Shown piece after piece: positions 24,029 to 36,248 of a stretch of 64,000 bases of DNA (positions within the stretch are counted from its first letter, which is position 1; each line of letters opens with the position of its first letter). A program made the position numbers and the translations under genes. Source of the DNA: Xylocopa sonorina (Eukaryota; Arthropoda; Insecta; Hymenoptera; Apidae); NCBI RefSeq assembly GCF_050948175.1, contig NC_135197.1:7706501-7770500 (forward strand), written 5' to 3'. Under the pieces are notes generated by a model. It saw only the letters and a program-made list of their open reading frames with translations, made no database searches and was not told the origin of the DNA.

Positions 24029-27000
24029 CTAGTTAACTTCGAGATCACTATCGGCTTGGTCATCCTGATCAGTTTCTTCTTCTTCATCATCCTCTTCAGA
24101 ATATTGCGAGGGTGGCGACAGAACATCCTCTGAGAGGGAAGTATGAGAAGATGAAGGTGGTCGAGAGCCTTCTAATTTTGTATCCAGGTCTTCCATTGAA
24201 GTACTTGGTCCAGGAATGGTCACTGGGATGAACTTTTCCAAATCACCAGATGCCAATTCTAATATAGTATGTTAATGCAAAATGTTTACATCATGATTAT
24301 TTAAACATTAATGTGTAAAAGAATGTTTAAATTATAAGTAATACATACGTTCTACATATTTTTCCAGAGATTTTGGAACCATTAATTTGGCTTTTCGCAA
24401 ATTTTCTTCAGTGCACTGCCCTTTTTCTAAACCTGTTCAAATGTTACATTTTATTAATGAATTAGATTCATAGATGTAAAGGAAGATACTAAACAACTTG
24501 TTTACCGAAAGCTAAACCCATTTGCTTTAGAACTTCAATATCGTCATGAATTTCAAACTTATCGTTAAAATTGAACAGGTACTCGGTTCTATAACAAATA
24601 TCATTTGATATTATCAATTAAGGTACGGTAAATACTACGAATAATAAATAACAAGTTATGCCTATTAAGTGTCATACTTGTCATTTGAAATGCTGCAATC
24701 TATGACAGTCTTTTTGCTAGTATTCACAATCAGGAATGGCAGCTGTATGGCAGAATTTGGTTTTGGTGGGCCGCGTAGACTCTCATTGGCACGATTACGT
24801 TCCACCAGATTCTTAAAAGAAATATGAGAGAGAATCAACTGATGTAATTGTTGCGTTTTCGCTTTGATCCTCTCGATTTTCTTCTTTTTATCTTTTTCAA
24901 GCGCCAAACATTCCTGAAGAGAGTTAGTTGGCAAACCTAACCACCTGATTTCTTTTTTTTCTTTCGAGATGATATTCATCGCCATTAAAACGTTCAAAGC
25001 ATCATAAACACGTCTTCTAATGTTCTTCTGATCATATTGCTGTAATAAAAGCAAAAAGGTATAGTACTAATAGTAGTCTGCTTACATTACCTCGGATATG
25101 AAAAGATGGAAAAAATTCCTACCTGGTCTGTTAAGGAGTTTATATGAGCAGGATTAGTAAATTCTCCAACAAGTTCATCTGCAACTTCGTTATACGAGGT
25201 CGTTCCTTTCTTTTTAACTTTTTCACAAACTTTCATTGAAAAATGGCGTAATCCTTTACCTACTTTTTCTGTTTTTCTCCGTTTGCTGCAAAATCAAAAT
25301 AAAAAGTAAATTATGAAAAATATGTTAACAAGCATCCTAAATATATTTAATTTTATAGGTTACATTTTTTTTTATACAAGATATTGAAGAGATAATTTCT
25401 TTGCAAGTATAAAAATTATTTATAAAAAAAAAGAGATTAAACTTATACGCAAAAAAATATAGGATAAATTCTTACTCTGGTACAAAATCACCACCCTCAA
25501 CATCTTGTCTTTTCCTAGAACCACTGTGATCCAATATTGGACTGATATATGTTTTACCACTTGCATCTTTGACAATTTGTTGATTACCAGACTGTTGCTG
25601 TTGCTGTTGTTGCTGAGACACTATTGCCTGTTTTATATCACTCTGTATAAGAGAAAATATACAAAACAATTAAATTATATATCATTTAGGTTCCTAAATA
25701 AATTCCATAATAAAAGTCGATAAAAAAGTAATTGTTTTAAACACATACCATTTGTGCAGACGTTAATTGTATAGTCTTGGTCAGTACAGGCTCACCAGAC
25801 TTGGTTGTTGCCAACTTCGTATTCTGTAGTGGGATTGTAACCAGTCCTAAGGAAGTTATAAAACATTGTTTTTGTTACATTTTTTCTAAAATTAGATAAT
25901 GATAAATTATACTTCCAAATAAAAGTTAAAATATGTAAAATTTTATAGATTACCAAAAAAAAAAAAAAATATATCATTACTACTATTACTACTCACTTTG
26001 GCCAGGAGTTGAAGGACTCTGCAGACTGATAGTTCTAAGAACTTGTGCGTTAGATGACAAAACCTAAAGAATATAGTAATTTGAACTAAATTCAACAACA
26101 AAATACAAAGCTCAATTATTTTCTTTATATATAGTATCAACAAGAGGATTCAAATAGTACAAACATAATTCTTATAAATGTATTCTACCTGAGATTCTTG
26201 GCTCGGAGTCTTAAAGACTTTAAGGCCACCTGCATTTGTTGTACTGACGATACCACCCAATGCCTTATTGGCTGTACTCTGCACTACTTTTATTACTTGT
26301 GGATGACCTAAAATGGTATCATGTTTTTTTATTAATGTTTTAATAGTTAAAGAAATAAGTATAATATAAAGATATGAACTTTTGATTAAATTCAAGATTA
26401 TTAAAATTTACATTTCTCTTAATAAGAAAGTTTTATAGGTTCAATAACATAACATTAGAATTCTACTATAAAACTTACAATAATAAAAACATTTATTGAC
26501 GTATCACATATCAAATCCAAATACATCAATTAATAATAATATACTAACAATCGAACATTTCAAATTAACTAAATCAGAGGAGTAAGCTGATGATCTTTAT
26601 GTCTCAATTTACATTGGGGAGTAAGCTTGACCTTTTCGAATGAACAATGAAGAGGAGCAAGTACATACATTCCTAAGCAACCTAAGATACAATAGCTTGA
26701 GAGTAACATAGTTTTATTTGTATAATAATAGAATAGGGCAAATAAAAATGTGTTTTCGTAAGTGCAACAGAAACAGTTTGTACAAAAGCAGGGTACAGGA
26801 CCAGTGTGAATATGAAAAAAGAAAAAGGGTCAATAAGGGTTGTAATTGACAAGAATTGAGCAGAGGGTTACAGAAGCTTAAGCATAAATCTAGGAACAGA
26901 ACGGCAGGGGTAACAGTAAATGATGTTGAAGGGAACGAAGGAAAATCAAGACATTATCATTGAAGTGAGGCATGCTGATAATTGGCGCGCACTCGGCGTA

Positions 27001-27054
27001 CTTACCGTTCGCGTCATGTATGAGAAAGTTCATCGTTTTGTTTTGTTGCGTCAT
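24029..27054 (-). CDS. Dp: Transcription factor Dp (E2F dimerisation partner)
   Basis: Dimerises with E2F to bind cell-cycle promoters in the nucleus. Exons in coding order: 27006-27054, 26189-26307, 25997-26063, 25749-25846, 25476-25642, 25123-25285, 24678-25039, 24506-24588, 24349-24432 and 24029-24258. They give 473 residues with matching phases. Residues from about 167 form the winged-helix DNA-binding domain with the Dp signature RRRVYDALNVLMAMNIISK and then RWLGLPTNSLQECLALE. A coiled-coil and marked-box dimerisation region follows. A run of eight Gln sits near residue 120, and the C-terminus is acidic (about 450-473). Gene start MTQQNKTMNFLIHDANG. Confidence 0.95.
26981..26990. promoter_or_regulatory. 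Possible E2F/Dp binding site in Dp intron 1
   Basis: ATTGGCGCGC lies 16-25 bases downstream of the first Dp exon. It differs from the E2F consensus TTTSSCGC at one position. Sites of this kind at E2F and Dp promoters support autoregulation in other animals; here that is inference. Confidence 0.3.
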
Positions 27055-29758
27055 CCTCGAGGTTAGAATTCCGTCCCGGCGTCACCGACGATCACGACGA
27101 TCGACCGAATGCCGAGTGAAAATAAAAAGATCATAGGTACACTCGCTAATCTTGGCTCGGTCTATCACCAAAATGGCGACTATGATATAGAACCATTTGA
27201 GAACAGAATTCAACGATATACAGATCAAAGGATATTTTATTGCACGCACAAAATCAAAAGCCAGCCGTTTCTTTATCGTACTAACGCAACCATTATGAAG
27301 AAACGTTCATTGACTTGCAAAAATATCGCACGAAAATCTAGCTTCCGCGTGCACAGTACAGAATAGAGACGAGCTTGGCGGCACGACAAAGTTAAACAGC
27401 TGATTGGTTGCTTTCTCAGTCACGTGGTCCCTCCTGTTCCACGTATGGGCACAGTAATCTAGGTAAGAAAAAGCTGTCTCTAGTGTACGATATAATAGGA
27501 AGGTGTTCCGAGCGAATATCTCTACCTAGGACACTTTTTGTGACAATTACTAGATAGTACTGATGGTTACCGCTAGAGGTATTATAATCATAAAGGTGAA
27601 TACAAATAAACAGTTGTCGAGGTTATAATAGTAGCCATTTTCAATCGTCAATCGAAGCGTTGCATATAGTACTTTAGAGTGAAAATACATGCACATCTGT
27701 GTATGCGTATACAGCTTTTTTAGATTCGCGCCTCTAGTGGTTGCCAAGTGTATTATCGGCGGAACATCATAAATAATCAAGGGACATTTGAATATTTATT
27801 TATTTTACACTGTGCCCTAACATTATAAATTAGTATTGAAATTTTATTTTTGATGATAATTTTATAGTAATAGGTATTTATTCATTTTTTTAATACAAAA
27901 TAAATAACTTGTGCTATAAACATTTAACGAATAAGAAATAGCGTATAATACTATGCAATTGGTTTTTATATCTATAGATGTAATAATAAATAGAGAGAAA
28001 AGTAATTTAGGGGCATTATTTTTAGCGTCGTTATTAATTTCAGGCGCAATTTTCAAAAACAGTAATTGCCTTATAATTTATTAACTACTAACAATTTTGA
28101 ATACGTACAGAGAAATTTAGAAGTAAGATAAGCATTTAAAGTTTTTTATACTTGAAATGTATTTCAAATATATATATTAATTAGAGGAACTAATTTTATA
28201 ATTAAATTTAATATTATCGTCTTATAACAAATATACTTTGCAGTAAATACTAGTACATGCTTGATGTATCTTTATATAAAAAATGTGCACCACAAACACA
28301 CATACACTTAGCTGTATATATATATATATGTATACGTATATAAAAAAATTACATTAAAATTAGTGCATTCAAATAATAGAACTGCATTCTAATTAAGCGA
28401 ATTAAGTCGTGATTTTATTTTCGAAGCTTTCCAATTGGTTGGAATGAAAGTTTCTAGATAGTCAACACCAATAATGTTTTTGCAGGCTCAGCGTTAGTCG
28501 TGAAAGAATTTTGATAAGAGACGTCACAGAATCGTGCAATTAGTTAAAAGTTTTCAAAGATAAATAATTTATTTGTAGCATTCTTTAATAAAAAACTGCA
28601 TCGGATTGCGTAGAATCAGACTTTGTTATTTATAGAGTTGTCATAATAGTAAAAATTGTATCATTCTCAAGAAATATCGAACTGAAAAGTAGCTGCCTTA
28701 TTTTTTATGTGTGCTTTTAAAAGAATAGTATAGAATACTTCGAACCGAGGCTGAAGATTCGTTCAGGGTCTAGCTGAATGGTAAGATTATTTTAAGGGTC
28801 GTGAAGGCATTTGAAACGCACAGGTTAAAACGTTTGCTACCTCTTTCAACGAACTCGTAATTAAACAAGTTGCAACTTAACTTCTGTTGTTTCTTTAAAT
28901 CGTTGAATTTTTATTTTGTATTATTCATCCTTTGTATAAAAACGTGTGAGAGAATGTTATACCGCTTTGTTGATTTTCTTTTTTTTTATACCTGAATCTG
29001 TATATCGGTATTGTATCGTTGATCAACTTGATACACGACCTCCATTTTTGTTGCAACTATTTCATTCGGCATATTTCTTAGTATTTCTCGGTTGGACTAC
29101 TTTTGGGATCATTTTACAATTTTCCCATTAAAACTCTTCGGGAATCAAAATCTTTAGGTTAAATCTAATGTCTACTTTCTGAAAAATAAGAGTAGTCATA
29201 AATTAACATTTAGAAGATCATGTTTGATGATAATAGATCGTAGTCCGCAACAAATTTGACATTTACATCTGTAGATATAACCTGAAGGAGTATGTTTAGC
29301 TTCAATTGCACTGCGAACCTCATAATAAAAAACATTTGTCAGGAATATATTATACGACAAAAATTTGTTACGCGAATATATATGAAAATAACGCTATTAT
29401 AATTTTGAAATATGAAAAATTGTATGCATGATCTCTTTTCATTCAAAATTTGGAGCATGTATCATTACATAAATTGTATATACCTGTATATATAATAATC
29501 ACGTAATTTTCTTAATCCAAATCTTGCATACCTGTTTTCTCTGTTCTTCAATCTAATTTCATTATATTTCTACATATGAATTACAGAAATAAACGTTTTA
29601 AAGTTGTAAAGTACTTTGAAATGTATATAATAGTCTAAATATATGGAAAATTTAATTAGATCAAAAGTTTATGCGTACAAGGTACTTGTTAGAACAAAAG
29701 GTCTAACTTGTTTTTATTGTTTTTATTCGTACTGTAAGGTCTGTACATTGTGAAAAAC
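27055..29758. promoter_or_regulatory. Divergent intergenic region, Dp / Mo25
   Basis: About 2.7 kb between two start codons. The part next to Dp (27,055-27,550) is GC-richer and includes a CACGTG E-box near 27,420. A CTCF-like core (GCGCCTCTAGTGG) lies at 27,728-27,740. The remainder is AT-rich, with a TA tract at about 28,315-28,330 and no convincing exon. The Mo25 5' UTR and a leader intron probably lie at the right end. Confidence 0.4.
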
Positions 29759-31389
29759 ATGCCTCTGTTCGGAAAGTCTCAAAAGAGTCCGGCGGAGGTG
29801 GTGAAAGCTCTTAAGGAGGCTGTAAATGCATTGGAGCGTGGTGATAAGAAGGTAGAAAAGGTATGTTGTGAGACCATATTTCGGTTTCTATGATGCAATA
29901 CGTTAATTTTTAGGCTCAAGAGGATGTCAGTAAAAATTTGGTACATATAAAAAATATGCTTTATGGAACAGCTGAAACAGAGCCCCAAGCAGATATTGTT
30001 ATTGCCCAGTTGGCACAAGAATTGTATAATAGTAATTTGTTGCTTCTACTTGTGCAAAATCTTAGCCGTATAGATTTCGAGGTATGTTTAAATATATTTG
30101 CGATGAATATAACAGCAAATTATAAATTTCTGGAAAATTTTTTATTAGGAGAAATAAATGTATCAAGGTTTCCAATGTTAGTTACTTTAAATTTATTTTC
30201 CTCTGGTTTTAAAGTATACTTATTATTTGTCTGATAATATGACATATGTTGATAGGGAAAGAAAGATGTCGCTCAGGTATTTAATAATATATTACGGAGA
30301 CAAATTGGAACCAGGTCACCAACAGTAGAATATATATGCACTAAACCAGAAATATTGTTTACCCTTATGTCTGGGTGAGTTTTTGAACAATATTTAGTTT
30401 AGTTTTATCATTTCTTTCTTTATATTAATCGATACTATATCATTTTTATATAATTGAAAAATAAATTAGCTAATGTATAAAATTCTATAAATATAAATTT
30501 CCTAATATATAAACATCAATTACAGATATGAACACCAAGACATTGCTTTAAACTGTGGCACTATGTTAAGAGAATGTGCAAGATATGAGGCCTTGGCAAA
30601 AATTATGATCTATTCGGATGACTTTTACAATTTTTTCAGATACGTTGAAGTGTCAACATTCGACATAGCTTCCGACGCGTTTTCTACGTTCAAAGTAAGC
30701 GATGATAAGCGCATGATATATCATACTTAAAGTAAAGCATACTCTTGGTGCATCCGGTACGTTGATTTTTAGGAATTACTTACCAGGCATAAAATACTGA
30801 GCGCTGAGTTTTTAGAAATTAATTACGATAAAGTTTTCTCTCATTATCAAAGGTTATTGAATTCAGAAAACTATGTTACACGACGACAGAGTTTGAAACT
30901 GCTAGGAGAACTTTTACTTGATAGACATAATTTTACTGTACGTATAATTAGTAGCAATTATTTAATTCATACATGTACACATTTTTAACAACATGTTAAT
31001 TTAATAATGTTGATATTTCAGGTAATGACACGATATATTTCAAATCCTGATAATCTAAAATTGATGATGAATATGCTCAAAGAAAAATCGCGTAATATTC
31101 AATTTGAAGCGTTTCATGTTTTTAAGGTATATTCACGTAACATTAGTATTATTACTATTACTTAAGTTCAGGGAATAATCAATAAAATTTATTTCTAATC
31201 TGTTAGGTGTTTGTGGCGAATCCAAATAAACCGAAACCAATCTTAGATATATTATTGCGTAATCAGGAAAAATTAATTGAATTCCTGACACGCTTCCACA
31301 CTGACCGTTCTGAGGACGAACAGTTCAATGATGAGAAGGCGTATCTTATTAAACAGATTAAAGAACTTAAATCTGTACATGAGAATTAA
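29759..31389 (+). CDS. Mo25: Mo25 / calcium-binding protein 39
   Basis: Scaffold that activates STRAD-LKB1 and GCK-III kinases. Exons 29759-29860, 29914-30081, 30256-30374, 30526-30694, 30773-30937, 31022-31126 and 31207-31389 give 336 residues, against 341 in human CAB39. It begins MPLFGKSQKSPAEVVKALKE. The rest is armadillo-like helical repeats, including LNCGTMLRECARYEALAKI, YVTRRQSLKLLGELLLDRHN and FEAFHVFKVFVANPNKPKPI, all near-invariant in Mo25. Every phase agrees. The 3' UTR holds a long ATT repeat and a poly(A) signal at 31,759-31,764. Confidence 0.97.
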
Positions 31390-31590
31390 GTCCAAAATAC
31401 AAGTTATTGCTACAGCTCTACCGTTAACTACTACTATTGAAGTCTATTCAGCTGCTGTTGCTACTGTTACACCATCACAGTCATCGATGTAGCAAACTAT
31501 CATTTTTCTTTCTATCTTCCTCTCTTGCTGTCTCTTTCTTTCACTTGTTATAGTTATCGTTGATCGATTCATAATGATTCGATTACTATT

Positions 31591-31591
31591 A

Positions 31592-31656
<65 letters not shown>

Positions 31657-31735
31657 TATTATTATTATTATTATTAATTATTATTAATGATTAATTATTA
31701 TTATTATTAATTATTACTATTATTATCGCTATTAC
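31591..31735. repeat. ATT trinucleotide microsatellite
   Basis: About 145 bases of mostly ATT/TTA units with a few TACT and TTAAT interruptions, in the 3' UTR of Mo25, about 200 bases past the stop codon. Confidence 0.95.
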
Positions 31736-31764
31736 TTTTATTTGCGAGTAGTTCTGTAAATAAA

Positions 31765-32515
31765 GTTTTCGTTTAATTACGCATTATTGTATATTTACAC
31801 AAAGATAATTCTGTGCCACATTCATATACTTCCACCTAAGTATCCAATTAAATCAATTGATATGAAAGACAAAAAAGTATTCATTCTTAAAGTTAATATT
31901 GATTTATCGATATAATTATTATGTTATTTGATGCTATTGTAGTTATACTTTGTCTTATATTTTATATTGTACAATACTCCATACAAAAACAATGCAACTT
32001 TAATGTTTTAATTTAAAATTTATAATTGTAAGGAAACTAAGTATTTGGTATTGAATATTATTAAGTTAAGTTTATTACGTTAACTTCTATTACGGACAAT
32101 ATAATATGTAAATTAAAAAATTAAAACAAACATTTGTAAATGTCAGGAACAGTATGTATCAAGGTAGTAGGGGTGTCACGTGGTTATTTGGTGACAGCAA
32201 TATCATGGCGGTCAGTTTAGGCTAGTCAATAATGATCAGTATCGGCCAAAAAATTTATTGTTTGCGTTAATGTTTTATGATTAGTTAGAGAGCGAGAAAG
32301 TGAACCAATAATAATTTTTTGCTTGTAAATACCTACCAATTTGGTGTCTCAGTGCAATTGTAGAATAAAAGGACTTGAACTTATAGATGGAACTCATCAA
32401 AGTTGAATTGAATTCGTATAATGAAAATTCAATGAAGAACGAAATTACATGAAATCGTTCTGGTCTGTGATGATAGGTGATATACTTGCTAGTAAAGAGT
32501 ATGAAATAAATAAAA
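31765..32515. other. Mo25-DHHC intergenic region
   Basis: AT-rich to about 32,140, then a GC-richer part (32,150-32,290) with a CACGTG-containing motif near 32,176. This is the likely promoter of the downstream DHHC gene. I see no coding exon, although an ATG-initiated open frame at about 32,450 overlaps the DHHC start in another frame. Confidence 0.4.
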
Positions 32516-34014
32516 ATGTTCGTAAAAGACCCCTGTGGGATTGTGTGTATCATAGTTACGTACGTTGCTGTCTTCTATGCAGATTACGTCGTCGTACGTT
32601 GGGTTATCCTGCATAGTTTACAGGACAGGTGCATTTAATCATTCTCTGTATCTGTGATTCTATTTAATACCATAATTTTTATATTTATTTGTACGCATAA
32701 TCAATTTTGCATAAACTTATTTCAATATGTATATGTGCGTTTCAATTTTTTAATATTTATAATTTAACGTATGAACAGAAAAATATTTTTAATGGATTGT
32801 ATTATTTTATTTTATTACATTATTACACCTTTACTATAATTAGAAATGCAATTTCAAGGATAACACTCGCTATAATTATATAGCGATTTGTAATTAATCT
32901 TATTTTATGTATTATTGTGCACAGTTTGTGGGGTCCCTTTCATGTAGTGGCTTTCAATACTATCGTATTATTGTTGATAATGTCACATCTGAAGGCAGTC
33001 TGCAGTGATCCTGGTGTTGTACCTCTACTACAAAGTCGTATGGACTTTTCTGACATTCATACAGATAATTCGGAAACAAAAATTGAATGCGATGAGAGAG
33101 ACAGTTGGACAGTTTGTACTAGATGTGAAACATATAGACCTCCTAAAGCACGTCACTGTAGAATTTGTAAACGATGTGTTAGGAGAATGGATCATCATTG
33201 TCCATGGTATGCTATAATTTACACAAACAAAAATGTTTATAACTTCATAGTAGTCAAAGTAATTAAACTTTTCTTTCTTATGTATCTTATATTTCTTGTA
33301 CTTCTTTATTGTAATTGGTTTAGTTTTCATTACATAAATATTAACCTCCTTTGTTCTCAGAAATGAGAAACAAATTTTAGGTACACTTTAATGATACTTT
33401 CTTTTAAGATCTTTTGTTCCCAATACATTAAATTTGATATAACATTTGTAACAATGAATTTATTTATAATGCTGCTCAAAGGATAAACAACTGTGTTGGA
33501 GAACGGAATCAAAAATACTTTATTCAATTTTTGGTCTATGTTGGACTATTGGCCCTTTACGCACTAGGCTTGGTGATAACATCATGGATTTTAGAATGTT
33601 CTCGATGCAGTAGTGATGTAGCTGTCAAACAGAGTCGCATGTACGTGTAAAGTTCATTTGAAAATTAACAAAAATGTTTGACATTTGACAGAAACCTAGA
33701 TCTCAGAAAGAGAAAGAATTAATAGAAGTTTTTTCTGCAGCTTACACTGTGTTATATTGGTATTGGAATCAGCACTGTTTGGCATGTTTGTCATCATAAT
33801 GCTGGTAGACCAATTTCAAGGTATCCTGGGAGAAGAGAACACAATGGAACATATGCAAAATAATCATCATTATAAAAGAAACAGTTCACGCACTTTGCTG
33901 TTACTTTCTCAGGTTTGTGGTAAGAGTCATCCAATTTTATGGATGTTTCCTTGCCAAAACTCACCGCGTTACACTTTTCGAAAAGATACGTACCTGATAG
34001 ACCATGAGGTTTAA
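32516..34014 (+). CDS. DHHC palmitoyltransferase, ZDHHC3/7-like
   Basis: Golgi-type protein S-acyltransferase. Exons 32516-32628, 32925-33206, 33482-33640 and 33741-34014 give 275 residues. The order is an N-terminal DPCGIVC block as in ZDHHC3/7, two membrane segments, a DPG motif (CSDPGVVP), and a cysteine-rich domain of the form CTRCETYRPPKARHCRICKR followed by DHHC at about residues 127-130. CPWINNCVGERNQKYF and two further membrane segments come next. NTME in the tail resembles the TTxE motif. An in-frame TAA two codons upstream fixes the start. The best match is the ZDHHC3/7 group (fly CG8314 type), but the exact paralogue is uncertain. Confidence 0.88.
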
Positions 34015-34891
34015 GTGAATTCTTGATCCGAAATTGAGGAGTGAATGCTTACATGATGGCATTATTTGCCATATACAAATACTTTTTTATATGTTTGAAA
34101 AAAATTTGTATTATTTAATGCATACAAAGTACAATTCATGAAGAATTGAGGTATTGTGAATGATAGAACCTGGAAAGTAGAGGAGAAAGACTTACATACA
34201 TTGTATTATTTATCGTAGAATTAGTATTTAAAACTAAAAAGTGTTTATAGTATTATAATTTTCTTAATTATTTTTAGCAAGAGTATATTTTTTTTTACAA
34301 ATTTTAAAATAATTTACCAAAGTGCAAAAGGGTAAATATAAAAGAGCTATTTTTTTAAATTGAAAATTACATAACTATTGTTCAATGATTATCTAATCCT
34401 TCATTAGATCATACTGTGCAATAACTTAAAATGAATCATTAAATCAGTATATTTTGTAATCTTAGTTTCCAAACCATTCCATAAGATAAAAAATCTAAAT
34501 ATACTGACAACTTTAATACTCACATGATTAAAAGATATGTTAGTAATTATATTGGATATAATAATAATGAATGAATATTCAACAAAATCTTAGTTATGCT
34601 TGCAACAAAATGCATGTAAACAAATTGTTCAATATATATTTCACAGAAATTGGCATGAATGTATACCTTGATGAAATATTCTAATATTTGTAGACTTTGG
34701 TGCTAGACTTTAGTTTTTAAAAGTATTGATAAAATTCATTTATATTTGAATTGAGCAAAATGTATATTTTTTTTTTATGATACTCGTACATGTATTATGA
34801 AATTATTACATATGGAAAAATATTATACACCATGAAAAAAAAGCTAGAAACTTTTACTTTAAATTAATAAAATTTATTTATACTGTAATTT
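34015..34891. other. Convergent 3' UTRs of the DHHC gene and eIF3k
   Basis: About 880 AT-rich bases with no coding signal between the two stop codons. TTTATT at about 34,872-34,877 (AATAAA on the minus strand) lies only about 15 bases past the eIF3k stop and could be its poly(A) signal. Confidence 0.45.
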
Positions 34892-36248
34892 TTACAGACA
34901 AGCAGCCATTAATCCAGCAACATTTTCAAAATCAATTTTCTCTGTAATATTTTTTGTTTTAATATTTTCATCTTGATTGGCGATAAAAATAATGGATTTG
35001 CTTTCTTCCTTCCACCCATATTTTTTTACCCAATGTTTTAGTGTAGTATCTAGAATAAATTATTTTATTAGTATAAACTTATATTTATACATATTTTTAT
35101 ATGTTTTGAAACAGTCTACACTGTATATTATATATAGTTTTCTAATAGATTTTATCTTAATTTATTATTTTATCACATATGCACACACACGTAGCATCTT
35201 TTACAAATAATTTCATAATTTTATTTTAAAATATCTTAAAAAGTGTACAAATAAAATTACCATCAACACCTCCAAGTAGTAATGCTAAGAGGTTCTTATC
35301 TATTGTCTGGAATGTGATCCCCACTACATGGCAAACAAATTTTCGTATAGAATCTTGAAATCCTACAATTCTATCACAAAGATCAGACATGGAAAGAACT
35401 CTATCCCAAAAATGTTGGAAGTCACATTGTTCTAAAATATCTCCCAAAAACATAATTTGATTGATAGGACTTTCTTGCATCTGTAGGAAGTAATTTTTAA
35501 GTTATTAATTAATTTCTATACTTTATCAATATCAAAGCAAAGATAGTAATTTACAAGATATTTATTTATGTAACAAATGTAAATGAGAAATTATATATAT
35601 TTTATATGAAGTGTTTTATTATCTATTACAACTGTATGTCTATTTTAAAAATTACATTTGACCAACATATAAATATATTTCTTTATGATAATATAAGAAT
35701 TAGAATTAGGAATTAATAACTTACAATTTGTTCGCTGAGAAGACATTTGCAAAGAACAAAATCCGTGTGTGGAAGATTTGTTAAGGCTTTCAATAATATT
35801 TGACATGTGATATCCATGTTAAATTTTTGTGGATTCAGTTGATATAGTTTTAAAACTGCCAAATTAGCCTCTAAATCATATGCATTTTCTCGTGACTGTA
35901 TTTCAACATATTTTTCTAAACTTGCTAAATTATCTGGATTGTATCTGAAAAATTAATTTTGCTTGAAAATGTAAACAAAAATTGAAAATTACATTATGTG
36001 GTACGCATATTTGATTCACACGATAGTGGTATACTAGTAATATAATAATCCATAAAAGATTTTGGACAAAATATAGTTCTTAATCTTTCTGTTAAATATA
36101 TTTAATTTTCCAATAATCTTTACAGTATTGCACCAAGCCATATAAAAAAGAATGGTTGAGGTTAACCGCTTGAATAAGGAAGAATAAATTTATACCTTTC
36201 AATTCCCTTTAACATTCCAGCTACCGTTTGACGCATTGCTTCAGCCAT
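34892..36248 (-). CDS. eIF3k: Eukaryotic translation initiation factor 3 subunit K
   Basis: Subunit of the eIF3 complex on the 40S ribosome. Exons 36196-36248, 35725-35944, 35261-35480 and 34892-35049 give 216 residues, against 218 in human. Diagnostic blocks are MLKGIERYNPDNLASLEKYV, ENAYDLEANLAVLKLYQLNP, LLKALTNLPHTDFVLCKC, FVCHVVGITFQTID and HWVKKYGWKEE. The fold is N-terminal HEAT-like helices plus a PCI/winged-helix part. All phases agree. It is convergent with the DHHC gene and divergent from the GABA transporter. Confidence 0.96.

Noticed and set aside
24665..25054. Single 129-codon ORF as a gene of its own
   Set aside because: It is Dp exon 7 (plus intron read-through) and joins neighbours in phase.
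27109..27366. 85-codon plus-strand ORF between Dp and Mo25
   Set aside because: It sits in the Dp promoter region, has no domain and no splice partner, and is basic without pattern.
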